Shown piece by piece: positions 7,421 to 15,324 of a DNA stretch of 33,528 bases (the first letter of the stretch is position 1; each line of letters starts with the position of its first letter). The notes beneath the pieces were generated by a model. That model made no database searches, was not told the DNA's origin, and saw only the letters and a list, made by a program, of their open reading frames with translations. Position numbers and translations under genes: made by a program. The stretch is taken from assembly GCA_021786825.1 (NCBI GenBank), contig JAJYMS010000119.1, forward strand, positions 1-33,528, given 5' to 3'. This stretch comes from Bacillota bacterium. Lineage in GTDB: Bacteria; Bacillota; Sulfobacillia; JAMDAP01; JAJYMS01.

Positions 7421-9142
7421 ATGGGGTTGATCGGTTTTGCTTTGACCGCGGGGCTGGCCGCCGCAACGGGGATGGCCGTGGCGGCCTACGCGGGGACGGG
7501 CGGGTTGGGCGCCTTCCTGGTGGCGGTGCTGCAGGCCATGGCGGCCGTCTGGACGGCGGGGGTAGTGTTGCACCGCCTGACGCCGGGGACGATCCTGGCG
7601 CTGCACGCGGCCTTCACCTCCCTGGCGCTGCTGTCAACCATGCTGCTCGGGCGGGGGCCGGCGCGCCGGCAGGCTGGGGCGGCGGGGCCTCCGGCCGGGG
7701 AGGTGCGGGCGCCCCGGCCCGCCTGGTTTTGGCTGTTGCTCGCGGTCGCGGCGGGCGAGACCCTTTGGACGGTGGCGCGGGCCGTCGTGTTTCCGCCCTA
7801 CGCCTGGGACGGCCTCACCTACCACCTGCCGGCGGCGGCCCTCTGGGTGCAGCAGGGTTACATCGGCCAGTTGGACTGGAACCAGATCTGGGTCAACGTC
7901 TACCCGGAAAACGTGGAGCTGCTGCTGGCGTGGTGCTTTGTCTTCGTCCGTGGACAGACGCTGGTGCAACTGGTGCAACTGCCCTTCGGCCTGGCCGGGG
8001 CCGTCGCCACCGCGGCGCTGGGACGGCAGGCGGGGCTGGGGCGGGACGCGGCGGCGTTCGCCGGGCTTGCCTTTTACCTGGCGCCGATCGTCCTGGCGCA
8101 GTCCGGGGTGCCGTACGTGGACCTGGCCTACGCCGCCCTCTTTCTAATCGCCGTCTTCTTCGCCCTGAAGGGGCGGCCCCTCTGGGCGGGGACGGCCCTC
8201 GGGTTGCTGGCGGGAGTAAAAACCAGCGGCGTCGGATACGCGGCGGTGACCATCCTGCTCGCCACCGCCCTGGCCCCGCGCGGGCAACGGCGGCGCACGC
8301 TGATCGCCATGGCGGTGCCCCTCGGCCTGCTGGGTTCCTTCTGGTACCTGCGAACCTGGGTCCACTACGGCAACCCCATCTATCCCATTTTGGTGCCGCA
8401 CCTGTTCGCCGGCCAGGGCTCGTTGGCGGAACTCGTGGAGATCATCAACACGCCCACCGCCTTCCGGGGGCACCCCCTCTACGCCCTCTTCGCTGCCTGG
8501 TTCGAGCACGCCAACGTGTGGAACTACGACGTGCGGGTGGCCGGCTTCGGGCCCCTCTGGCCAGTCGCGGCCCTGCCCGCCCTGCCCTACTTCCTCGCCC
8601 ACCGGAGGCAGCCGGCCTGGCGGCTGTTCCTGTACCTGGCAGCGGCCTTTATCATCCAGCCGATGCGCTGGTGGACCCGATACGCCATCGCCCTGTTCCC
8701 CCTCGGTGCCGTGGCCCTCGGGTCGGTGCTGGAGAGTGACGACCGGTGGCTGCGGCGAACCGTCCTCGCCATCTCCCTCGGCCTGGTGCTGGTGGGGAGC
8801 GCCCTGGGCACGGTCCGGCAACCCGGGCTCGGACCGCGCAAGTTCCTGGCGGCCCTCCACGAACCGCGCCAGTTCCGGATGACGCGCCTGGGGGTCTACT
8901 ACGGCCCCGAGTACCGCTGGCTGGAGGACGTGGATCCGGGCGGCGTGCGGATCGCGGCCGTCCAGGTGTACTTCACCTACGTGCTGTTGGGGGAAGGCCT
9001 GCAAAACCGGCTCACCCCCACCGTCTCCGACGCGCAGTACCTGATGGCGCCGGACACATGGGCGGCGCTGTCCGGCTGGCGCGTCTTCGCCCGGAGCCCC
9101 GGCTGGCGCGTCTTCGTCCGCGACGGGGGGTCTGAGCCTTGA
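7421..9142 (+). CDS. Multi-pass membrane glycosyltransferase-like protein (GT-C/PMT family)
   Basis: A 573-residue integral membrane protein with roughly a dozen hydrophobic segments. After the first segments, an acidic loop reads PYAWDGLTYHLPAAALWVQ; an Asp plus YHLP is the usual signature of GT-C fold enzymes (GT39/PMT-like) that use polyprenyl-phosphate sugars on the outer membrane face. A second recognisable stretch is WYLRTWVHYGNPIYP. The C-terminal 100 residues are soluble and end in a repeated GWRVFARSP/GWRVFVRD. The ATG at 7421 is preferred over the adjacent TTG at 7418; GTGGGGGT lies about 11 bases upstream. Substrate and product are unknown. The stop overlaps a small membrane peptide gene in TTGA, suggesting that the two act together. 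Confidence 0.72.
   Translation: MGLIGFALTAGLAAATGMAVAAYAGTGGLGAFLVAVLQAMAAVWTAGVVLHRLTPGTILALHAAFTSLALLSTMLLGRGPARRQAGAAGPPAGEVRAPRPAWFWLLLAVAAGETLWTVARAVVFPPYAWDGLTYHLPAAALWVQQGYIGQLDWNQIWVNVYPENVELLLAWCFVFVRGQTLVQLVQLPFGLAGAVATAALGRQAGLGRDAAAFAGLAFYLAPIVLAQSGVPYVDLAYAALFLIAVFFALKGRPLWAGTALGLLAGVKTSGVGYAAVTILLATALAPRGQRRRTLIAMAVPLGLLGSFWYLRTWVHYGNPIYPILVPHLFAGQGSLAELVEIINTPTAFRGHPLYALFAAWFEHANVWNYDVRVAGFGPLWPVAALPALPYFLAHRRQPAWRLFLYLAAAFIIQPMRWWTRYAIALFPLGAVALGSVLESDDRWLRRTVLAISLGLVLVGSALGTVRQPGLGPRKFLAALHEPRQFRMTRLGVYYGPEYRWLEDVDPGGVRIAAVQVYFTYVLLGEGLQNRLTPTVSDAQYLMAPDTWAALSGWRVFARSPGWRVFVRDGGSEP
9074..9120 (+). repeat. Imperfect 27-bp direct duplication in the glycosyltransferase gene
   Basis: The 20-base stretches at 9074-9093 and 9101-9120 differ at one base and lie exactly 27 bases apart, so the frame is kept. 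They encode GWRVFA and GWRVFV near the C-terminus. This looks like a small in-frame duplication. Confidence 0.7.
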
Positions 9143-9297
9143 AGCGACAGTTATGGCGTCTGTGGTTCTTCGGTGCCGGGCTGGCGGCCGCCGTGGCCTG
9201 GGTGGTAGCCCCGCACCGCCTGACCTGGCTCCAGGGGGCCCTGGGCGCCGCCTGGGGCGCCCTGCGCGCCCTGGGGCTGGGCCGGGGCAGCGGTTGA
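9139..9297 (+). CDS. Small membrane peptide (52 residues), coupled to the glycosyltransferase
   Basis: Too short for the ORF track. TTG at 9139 overlaps the preceding stop in TTGA, with GGGGGG 8 bases upstream, and the frame runs to TGA at 9295. The peptide starts with a basic stretch (MKRQLWRLWF), has one hydrophobic segment (AGLAAAVAWVVA) and a second weakly hydrophobic helix (LQGALGAAWGALRALGL), and ends GRGSG. I recognise no family. The coupled overlap supports translation, and a role as a membrane partner of the glycosyltransferase is inference only. Confidence 0.5.
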   Translation: MKRQLWRLWFFGAGLAAAVAWVVAPHRLTWLQGALGAAWGALRALGLGRGSG

Positions 9298-9344
9298 AAC
9301 TGACGCCGACGGCAAATGGTAACGCTCGAAAGGACGTGACCGCG

Positions 9345-10238
9345 GTGCAAGGATCGAAAGTGGCGTTTTTGGGTCTCGGGGCGATGGGCAGCCGCATGGC
9401 GCTGAACCTGCAGCGCAAGGGCTTCGAGGTGATCGGCTGGAACCGGACGGCCGGCAAGGGCCAGCCGCTGGCGGAGGCCGGCGGCCGCTTGGCCGGCAGC
9501 CCCGCCGAGGCCGCCAGGGGCGCGGACTTCGTGGTGACGATGCTGAGCGACCCCGCGGCGGTGCGGGGGGTTACCGCCGGGCCGGAAGGCTTCTTGGGGG
9601 CTTGCCGGAGCGGGACGGGGTGGATCGAATGCTCCACCATCGGTCCCTCGGCGGCCCGGGAGATGGCGGAGGCCGCCCGGGCGGCCAAGGTAGCGTTTAT
9701 CGACGCTCCCGTCCTGGGCAGCCTGAAGCCGGCCGCGGACGGGACGCTGGTTTTCCTGGTCGGGGGGCCGGCGGACGAAGTGACGCGGGTTCGGCCGCTG
9801 CTTGAGGCGATGGGCCGGACGGTTCACCACCTCGGCCCGGCCGGTCAGGGAGCGGCGGCGAAAATCGTCTTCAACATGCTGCTGGGGACGATGTTGGCAG
9901 GTCTTGCGGAGGCGTTGACCCTCTCCGAGCGCCTGGGGCTCGACCGCGCCCGCATGGTCGACCTCCTGGGCGAAGGACCGACCGGCGCGCCCTTCCTCCG
10001 GATGAAGGCCCCGCTGATGCTGACGGAGGACTTCACCCCCGCCTTTCAGTTGAAGTGGCTCGAGAAGGACCTGGGGCTGGCGCTGCTGGACGCTTACCGC
10101 CTGGGAGCCACCCTGCCGGCGAGCGAGGGGGCGCACACGGCCTACGCCGCGGCCCGGGCGTCGGGACACGGGGACCAAGATTCCGCCGCCGTCGCGGCCA
10201 TCCTGCGGGAGATGGCCCGGGGGCCGGCGGGCGCCTAG
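9345..10238 (+). CDS. NAD(P)-dependent beta-hydroxyacid dehydrogenase (3-hydroxyisobutyrate dehydrogenase family)
   Basis: A 297-residue cytoplasmic oxidoreductase of the 3-hydroxyisobutyrate, tartronate semialdehyde and glyoxylate reductase family. The GTG at 9345 is chosen because AAAGGA lies 10 bases upstream; the track's long extension to 9153 overlaps the small peptide gene and is not real. The Rossmann motif FLGLGAMGSRMALNL is at residues 9-23. The substrate-binding DAPVLGSLKPAADGTL replaces the usual DAPVSGG form, so substrate preference may be unusual. The catalytic Lys lies in GQGAAAKIVFNML (about 171). The stop codon overlaps the convergent permease gene by the four bases CTAG. Its true substrate cannot be read from the sequence. 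Confidence 0.85.
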   Translation: MQGSKVAFLGLGAMGSRMALNLQRKGFEVIGWNRTAGKGQPLAEAGGRLAGSPAEAARGADFVVTMLSDPAAVRGVTAGPEGFLGACRSGTGWIECSTIGPSAAREMAEAARAAKVAFIDAPVLGSLKPAADGTLVFLVGGPADEVTRVRPLLEAMGRTVHHLGPAGQGAAAKIVFNMLLGTMLAGLAEALTLSERLGLDRARMVDLLGEGPTGAPFLRMKAPLMLTEDFTPAFQLKWLEKDLGLALLDAYRLGATLPASEGAHTAYAAARASGHGDQDSAAVAAILREMARGPAGA

Positions 10239-11143
10239 CTCTTCAGGCGGGGGTCCAGAGCGTCCCGCAGGGCGTCCCCGATGAAGTTGATCGACAGCAC
10301 GGTCAGGACGATGAACAGCCCCGGAAAGACGGCCAGCCAGGGGGCCCGGTAGAAGTACTGTTGGGCGTTCTGCAGCATGTTCCCCCAGGAGGGGAAGGTC
10401 GAGGGGACGCCCAGCCCGAAGAAGGAGAGGGCCGCCTCGGTGATGATGGCGTCGGCCACCCCCAGGGTGGCGGCGACCAGGATGGGGGCCATGGCATTGG
10501 GCAGCAGGTGGCGGAAGATGATGGTCAGGTCGCCGGCGCCGGACGCCCGGGCCGCCTCCACGAAATCGCGGTTCCGCAGGGACAGGAACTCGCCGCGGAC
10601 GAGGCGGGCGGTGCCGGTCCAGCCGACCAGGCCGAGGATGGTCATCACGTTGTAGATGCTCGGCCCCAGGAAGGCCACCACGGTGATCACCAGGAAGAAG
10701 AACGGCAGCACCATCACGACCTCGGTGAGGCGCATCAGGACCGCGTCCGCGGCACCGCCGTAGTATCCGGCCACCGCCCCGATCACCGAGCCCAGGCTCA
10801 CCGCGATGCCGGCCGCCACCAGCCCGATGGAGAGCGAAATGCGGCCCCCGAAGATGATGCGCACCAGCACGTCGCGCCCGAGTTCGTCGGTGCCGAAGGG
10901 GTGGTGCAGGCCGGGCGCCAGCCGCGTGCTGGAGGCCAGCCGGTCGACGGGGATCTCCCGGTAGGCGTCGCCCCAGATGGCCGGCGCCAGCAGTGCCACC
11001 GCGGCGAGCACCAGCAGGAAGATCACGCCGGCGGCGGCCAGGCGGTGCCGCAGGAAGCGGCGGACGATGGTGCGCAGCATCGGCTCGGCGACCCCGGGGG
11101 CGGAGGCGGGGGCGGCAATCCGCTGGGAGTTGTCGATGGCCAT
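10235..11143 (-). CDS. Peptide/nickel-type ABC transporter permease, DppC/OppC-like
   Basis: A 302-residue inner-membrane subunit of a binding-protein-dependent importer. A cytoplasmic N-terminus precedes the first transmembrane segment (LAAAGVIFLLVLAAVALLA). The DppC-type loop HPFGTDELGRDVLVRIIFGG follows, and the coupling motif EAARASGAGDLTIIFRHLLPN contacts the ATPase. About six transmembrane helices are visible. The ATG has a good GGGAGGAGG site 6 bases upstream. It is the last gene of the operon after the lipoprotein and DppB-like permease, 30 bases from the latter. No DppD or DppF ATPase gene follows, because the next gene is convergent and overlaps by CTAG. ATPases must come from elsewhere in the genome. 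Confidence 0.88.
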   Translation of the reverse strand: MAIDNSQRIAAPASAPGVAEPMLRTIVRRFLRHRLAAAGVIFLLVLAAVALLAPAIWGDAYREIPVDRLASSTRLAPGLHHPFGTDELGRDVLVRIIFGGRISLSIGLVAAGIAVSLGSVIGAVAGYYGGAADAVLMRLTEVVMVLPFFFLVITVVAFLGPSIYNVMTILGLVGWTGTARLVRGEFLSLRNRDFVEAARASGAGDLTIIFRHLLPNAMAPILVAATLGVADAIITEAALSFFGLGVPSTFPSWGNMLQNAQQYFYRAPWLAVFPGLFIVLTVLSINFIGDALRDALDPRLKS

Positions 11144-11173
11144 GGGATTCCTCCTCCCGCTCGGGGCTCGGGC

Positions 11174-12118
11174 CTAATAGCGGACCCGCGGGTCGATGAG
11201 GGCGTAACCGATGTCGGCGAGCAGGTTGCCGATGACCACCGCCAGCGCCGTCACCATGATGAAACCCATCACCACCGGGTAGTCGCGCCCGAAGGTGGCC
11301 TGGATGGAAACCTGCCCGAGGCCGGGCCAGGAGAAGATGCTCTCGGTGATCGCCGCGCCCCCGATGAGTCCCGGGAAGCTCAGGCCCAGCAGGGTGACGA
11401 TCGGGCCCAGGGCGTTGCGCAGAGCGTGCTTGTACAGGACCACCCGGTCTGAGAGGCCCTTGGCCCGGGCCGTCCGGACGTAGTCCTGGCGGACCACCTC
11501 CAGCATTGTGGCGCGCATGTAACGGCTCCAGCCGGCGATTTGCTGAATCGCCAGGGAGGCCACCGGCAGGGCCAGGTGGCGCAGCAGGTCGCCGAGGCTG
11601 TGGTCGCCGTAGGCGTGCATCCCGTTGGTCGGAAAGAGCCGCAGCTTGACGGCGAAGACGAACATCAGCATCAGGCCCAGCCAGAAGGAGGGCGTGGCCA
11701 GCCCGACGTAAGAGTAGGTGGTCAGGGCGTAGTCGAAACTGGAGTACTGGCGGATGGCGCCGACGATGCCCAGCGGGATGGCCACCGCCACCGTGACCAG
11801 CAGGGCGCTGCCCATCAGGATCAGGGTGGCCGGCAACCGGTCCGCGATCACCCGGGTGACCAGCCTGCCGTCGGCGAAGGACCACCCGAAGTTGAAGGTG
11901 AGCATGCCCTTCAGCCAGACGAAGTACTGTTCGTACAAGGGCCGGTCGAGGCCCAACTGGTGGACCATCTGGTTGATGGTCTCGTGGGAGACACGAGGGT
12001 TGGAGTAGGCCTCGATGGGGCCGCCGGGGGCCAGGTGCACGATCAGGAAAGTGACCAGGCTGGCGCCCAGCAGGATCGGAACGGCCTGCAGCAACCTCCG
12101 CAGGATGTATCGGGCCAA
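11174..12118 (-). CDS. Peptide/nickel-type ABC transporter permease, DppB/OppB-like
   Basis: A 314-residue integral membrane permease that pairs with the DppC-like subunit. It begins with the family-typical ARYILRRLLQAVPILLGASL, contains HLAPGGP and LGLDRPLYEQYFVW in the external loop, and carries the coupling motif RTARAKGLSDRVVLYKHALRN. It ends near the family terminus with DIGYALIDPRVRY. The start is TTG (12118) with AAGGAGG 7 bases upstream; the nearby ATG is out of frame. A 13-bp perfect stem-loop lies between it and the upstream lipoprotein gene, which probably lets the binding protein be made in excess. The substrate class (peptide, nickel or other) cannot be settled. Confidence 0.9.
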   Translation of the reverse strand: MARYILRRLLQAVPILLGASLVTFLIVHLAPGGPIEAYSNPRVSHETINQMVHQLGLDRPLYEQYFVWLKGMLTFNFGWSFADGRLVTRVIADRLPATLILMGSALLVTVAVAIPLGIVGAIRQYSSFDYALTTYSYVGLATPSFWLGLMLMFVFAVKLRLFPTNGMHAYGDHSLGDLLRHLALPVASLAIQQIAGWSRYMRATMLEVVRQDYVRTARAKGLSDRVVLYKHALRNALGPIVTLLGLSFPGLIGGAAITESIFSWPGLGQVSIQATFGRDYPVVMGFIMVTALAVVIGNLLADIGYALIDPRVRY

Positions 12119-12138
12119 GGCATACCCTCCTTATAGAT

Positions 12139-12172
12139 GCGTATGTGTGGCCGAGGACAGCCACACATACGC
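12139..12172 (-). promoter_or_regulatory. Intercistronic stem-loop between binding protein and permease genes
   Basis: GCGTATGTGTGGC (12139-12151) and GCCACACATACGC (12160-12172) are perfect 13-base complements around an 8-base loop. On the minus strand it follows the lipoprotein stop by about 26 bases and precedes the permease ribosome site. There is no T-run. This is the usual place for an mRNA-stabilising or partially terminating hairpin that raises binding-protein levels relative to permeases. Confidence 0.7.
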
Positions 12173-12198
12173 CCGGGTCAGAGGGGGGTGACGGCGCG

Positions 12199-13833
12199 CT
12201 AGCGGTTGACGGTCCAGTCCTGGACGTGGTAGTAGAAGTTGAAGGGCGTGGGCTGCGGCCCCTGCACGGCCTTGGAGACGGCCGTGTTGTCGATGGGAGA
12301 CCACAGGAAGTAGTAGGGCTGATCGTTGGCGATGATCTCGCCGATGCGGTTGAAGATCTCCTTGCGCTGAGCCTGGTCCATTTCTTTCTGCGACCGCGAG
12401 ATCAGTTGGTCCACGTCCGGGTTCTTGTACTGCACGTAATTGGATCCACCCTGGACGTCGCCCTTGGCGTTGACGTACGGGATCTGGCTGGAGTGGAAGA
12501 GCTGGAACACGTCGGGGTTCAGGGAGAGGGCCCAGCCCATGAAGAGGACGTCGTAGTCGAAGCCGGGCGGGTACAGCCGCTTGAGCATCACCGACTTGAA
12601 GTCCTCGGGGGTGACGGTGACCTTGATCCCGACCTTCTCCAGGTAAGCGGCGATCGTCTGGGCGGCGCGGATCCGGTCGTCCTGGCCGGCGCGGACGGGC
12701 AGCTTGATGTCAAACCTCACGCCGTCTTTCACGCGGATGCCGTCCGGACCGGCCTTCCAGCCGGCCGCGTCGAGGAGCGCCTTGGCCTTGTCGGGGTTGT
12801 ACTCGTAGCCCTTGATGTTCTGGGAGTAGGCCCAGGAGACGGGGGCGAAGGGCGCTTCGATGGGCTGACCGTTGTCTCCCACCGCGGCCTTGATCACCGC
12901 CTGCTTGTCGATGGCGTAGGCCCAGGCCTGGCGGACCCGCTGGTCCTTGAAGAAGGGAACCTCCTTGCCCTTGCGCTGGCCCAGGTTGAAGCCGATGTAC
13001 ATGTAGGACAGGGCCGGCGTCCGGAAGACGGTGTAATTGTCGTTGTTCTTCACCTGGGCGATGGTATCGGGGGTGAGGTCAGCAATGTCCACGTCGCCGG
13101 CCAAAAGCGCGTTCACCGCGGCAGTGCGGTCGGTGATCACCTTCCAGACCACGGTGTCGATCTTCGGGCGGCCGGCATAGTAATCGTCAAAGGCCTTCAG
13201 CGTGATCGACTGGCCGGTCTGCCAGCCGTCGAACTTGAAGGGCCCGGCCCCGATGGGTTTGCGGTTGAAGTCGTTCTTCTGCCAGTCTCCCACCGGGACG
13301 CTGCCCAGGATGTGCTGCGGGAGGATCGGCAGGCTGGCGTCGATGAGGAAAGCCGGGTTCGGGTCCTTCATCGAGATCTGAACCGTGGTGTCATCGAGTT
13401 TCTTGGCGGTGTACTTGGCGTACTGGTCCTTGACCACGAAGAGGGAATCGGGCGCCTTGGCCGCGTCCCAGGTGAAGACCACGTCGTCGGCGGTCAGCGG
13501 CCGGCCATCGTGGAACTTGAGCCCCTTGCGCAGGTGGAAGGTGAAGGTCCGGCCCCCGTCGCTCATCTCCCAGTTTCCCGCCAGGTCCGCCACCATGTTG
13601 CCTGCGCGGTCCGACTGGGTGAGCCCGGCGAAGATCAGGCCGTCCACGATCTGGGAAGGCTGGTCGTTCTGGACCAGGGGGTTCAGGTCCTTGGCGTCGG
13701 CGTCGACCGTCAGGTTCAATACCGCCGGCTTCTTCGGCTCCGGGGCGGTGCCTTGGGGCCCCCCGCAGCCCGTAAGCAGAGCGCTCGACACCAGCACCGC
13801 GGCCAGCGCCAGCACAAATACCCTGTTCCGCAA
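12199..13833 (-). CDS. Peptide/nickel-type ABC transporter substrate-binding lipoprotein (SBP family 5)
   Basis: A 544-residue lipoprotein that captures the substrate outside the membrane. I prefer the TTG at 13833 because GGGAGGAGG lies 7 bases upstream; the in-frame ATG at 13851 sits across that ribosome site, and the track extension to 14658 is a shadow. The signal sequence MRNRVFVLALAAVLVSSALL ends in the lipobox LTGC with Cys23. The mature protein has SBP5 features: LNPLVQNDQPSQIVDGLIFAGL, the family signature region LRKGLKFHDGRPLTADDVVFTW, and FKFDGWQTGQSITLKAF. It is the first gene of the binding protein-DppB-DppC operon. It diverges from mtaD across 168 bases, so the two may share control. 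The ligand is unknown. Confidence 0.88.
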   Translation of the reverse strand: MRNRVFVLALAAVLVSSALLTGCGGPQGTAPEPKKPAVLNLTVDADAKDLNPLVQNDQPSQIVDGLIFAGLTQSDRAGNMVADLAGNWEMSDGGRTFTFHLRKGLKFHDGRPLTADDVVFTWDAAKAPDSLFVVKDQYAKYTAKKLDDTTVQISMKDPNPAFLIDASLPILPQHILGSVPVGDWQKNDFNRKPIGAGPFKFDGWQTGQSITLKAFDDYYAGRPKIDTVVWKVITDRTAAVNALLAGDVDIADLTPDTIAQVKNNDNYTVFRTPALSYMYIGFNLGQRKGKEVPFFKDQRVRQAWAYAIDKQAVIKAAVGDNGQPIEAPFAPVSWAYSQNIKGYEYNPDKAKALLDAAGWKAGPDGIRVKDGVRFDIKLPVRAGQDDRIRAAQTIAAYLEKVGIKVTVTPEDFKSVMLKRLYPPGFDYDVLFMGWALSLNPDVFQLFHSSQIPYVNAKGDVQGGSNYVQYKNPDVDQLISRSQKEMDQAQRKEIFNRIGEIIANDQPYYFLWSPIDNTAVSKAVQGPQPTPFNFYYHVQDWTVNR

Positions 13834-13864
13834 GCTTAGTCCTCCTCCCATCACTCTACATAAC

Positions 13865-13895
13865 GTATTACCCGTAATTCGACACAAATTGACAA
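13865..13895 (-). promoter_or_regulatory. Possible promoter of the ABC import operon
   Basis: Read on the minus strand, TTGTCA (13895-13890) and TAATAC (13870-13865) are 19 bases apart, just upstream of the lipoprotein ribosome site. The spacing is longer than ideal, so this is a tentative sigma-A-type promoter. It lies in an AT-richer island that contrasts with the surrounding GC-rich DNA. Confidence 0.35.
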
Positions 13896-13956
13896 CGGTC
13901 CTCTTGCTTACTCTTCGGCAAGGGGGTTTAAATCCTGGGATAATTGGGCGCGGGTG

Positions 13957-13962
13957 TATAAT
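13957..13962 (+). promoter_or_regulatory. Probable -10 box of mtaD
   Basis: TATAAT, preceded by GTG, lies 39 bases upstream of the mtaD start. No convincing -35 hexamer is seen at 16-18 bases, which suggests an activator or an upstream TG contribution. Predicted transcription starts next to the 18-bp palindrome at 13969. Confidence 0.45.
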
Positions 13963-13968
13963 AAACCA

Positions 13969-13986
13969 GGCAGGGCGCGCCCTGCC
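13969..13986 (+). promoter_or_regulatory. Perfect 18-bp palindrome at the mtaD transcription start
   Basis: GGCAGGGCGCGCCCTGCC is fully self-complementary. It sits 6 bases after the -10 box and directly before the GAGGAG ribosome site. It could be an operator for a dimeric repressor or a hairpin at the 5' end of the mRNA. Confidence 0.5.
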
Positions 13987-14001
13987 AAGAGGAGTTGAGC
14001 C

Positions 14002-15324
14002 ATGTCCGGGTTGCTGATCAGAGATGCCGCGATTCTGACGATGGCCGGCGAGAAACCGGAACTGCTGTCCGGGGACATTGTGGTGCGCGGCTCGGCCATC
14101 GCCTCGGTGGCCGGGCGGGGCGAGGCCGCTCAACCCGGGGCGGAGGCCGGCGCCGGGGAGGGCTGGCAGGTCATCGATGCGGGCGGGATGCTGGCGATGC
14201 CCGGCCTGGTGAACTGCCATCAGCACGCCGCCATGACCCTCTTCCGGGGCTACTCGGACGACCTCCGGCTGATGGAGTGGCTGGAAACGAAGATCTGGCC
14301 GGCGGAGGCGCGCCTTACCGGCGAGGACGTCTACTGGGGAACGATGCTGGCCATCGCGGAGATGATCCGTTCCGGGGCGACCACCTTCGCTGACATGTAC
14401 ACCTTCATGGAGGACGTCGCCCGGGCGGTGAGCGAGACGGGCATCCGGGCTTCCCTGGCCCGCGGCCTGCTCTTCCTGGACCGGCATGGCGAGGAGCGCC
14501 TGCGGGAGGCCCGGGCGCTGCACGAAGAATGGCACGGGGCGGCCGACGGCCGGGTGACGGTGATGCTGGGCCCCCACAGCCCCTACACCTGTCCCCCGGA
14601 AGGGATGCGGAAGGTGCTGGCCCTGGCCGCCGAACTCGGAGCGCCGGTGCACATCCACCTGGCCGAAACGGTGGAGGAAGAGCGGCAGTGCCGCTCGGCC
14701 TACGGCAAGTCACCGGCCCGATACCTGGCCGGCCTGGGCCTCTTCGCCGAGCACCAGGTGCTGGCCGCCCACGCGGTCCACCTGTCGGAGGACGACCTGG
14801 ACCTGATGGCGGGGATGCGCGGCGGAATCAGCCACAACCCGGTCAGCAACCAGAAGCTCGGCTGCGGCGTCGCCCCCGTGCAGGCGATGCGCGCCCGGGG
14901 GATCGCGGTGGGGCTGGGCACCGACGGGGCGGGCAGCGCGACGACCCTGGACATGTTTGAAGAGGTGAAGACCGCGGCCTGGCTGCAGAAGAACCGGGCG
15001 GGCGACCCGACCGCCCTCACCGCCTACGAAGCCCTGCGGATGGCCACCCGCGAGGGCGCCCGGGCCCTGGGCCTCGACGGGCGGATTGGGACCCTCGAGC
15101 CCGGGAAGGCCGCCGACCTCATCCTGGTGGATCTGCGCAAGGCCCACCTGACTCCGCGGCTCGATCCGGTGGCCCTGCTGGCGTACGCCGCCGGCGGGGC
15201 GGACGTGGACACGACGATCGTCAACGGCCGGGTGCTGATGCTGCACCGCCGACTGCTGACGATCGACGAGGGGGAAGTGCTCGGGCAGGTCGAGGCCCGC
15301 GCCCGGAGGCTGATTTACGGCTAG
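14002..15324 (+). CDS. mtaD: 5-methylthioadenosine/S-adenosylhomocysteine deaminase
   Basis: A 440-residue metal-dependent amidohydrolase that deaminates S-adenosylhomocysteine or methylthioadenosine to the inosyl compound, an alternative to SAH hydrolase in methyl-cycle recycling. Metal ligands are visible: HQH in PGLVNCHQHAAM (about 73-75), His in APVHIHLAET, and Asp in GLGTDGAGS. The substrate-binding LGPHSPYTC and HNPVSNQKLGCG are family-typical. The usual THTH is CHQH here, a minor variation. The ATG has AGAGGAG 8 bases upstream. The gene is monocistronic. It diverges from the peptide-type ABC importer, and its stop overlaps a convergent small gene by CTAG. Other aminohydrolases of the same family are possible but less likely. 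Confidence 0.85.
   Translation: MSGLLIRDAAILTMAGEKPELLSGDIVVRGSAIASVAGRGEAAQPGAEAGAGEGWQVIDAGGMLAMPGLVNCHQHAAMTLFRGYSDDLRLMEWLETKIWPAEARLTGEDVYWGTMLAIAEMIRSGATTFADMYTFMEDVARAVSETGIRASLARGLLFLDRHGEERLREARALHEEWHGAADGRVTVMLGPHSPYTCPPEGMRKVLALAAELGAPVHIHLAETVEEERQCRSAYGKSPARYLAGLGLFAEHQVLAAHAVHLSEDDLDLMAGMRGGISHNPVSNQKLGCGVAPVQAMRARGIAVGLGTDGAGSATTLDMFEEVKTAAWLQKNRAGDPTALTAYEALRMATREGARALGLDGRIGTLEPGKAADLILVDLRKAHLTPRLDPVALLAYAAGGADVDTTIVNGRVLMLHRRLLTIDEGEVLGQVEARARRLIYG

Noticed and set aside
10055-11452. 465-residue plus-strand ORF antisense to the permeases
   Set aside because: Low-complexity Gly/Gln/Asp/His composition and no motifs; it is the shadow of dppB and dppC.
9012-12164. 1050-residue minus-strand ORF in the track
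   Set aside because: It is out of frame with the two clear permease genes and antisense to the dehydrogenase and glycosyltransferase. Its sequence is Arg/Pro/Gly-rich without family motifs, as expected for high-GC shadow frames.
12145-13839. 564-residue plus-strand ORF antisense to the binding lipoprotein
   Set aside because: Val/Gly/Asp/His-rich shadow frame. The minus strand has a clear lipobox and SBP5 motifs.
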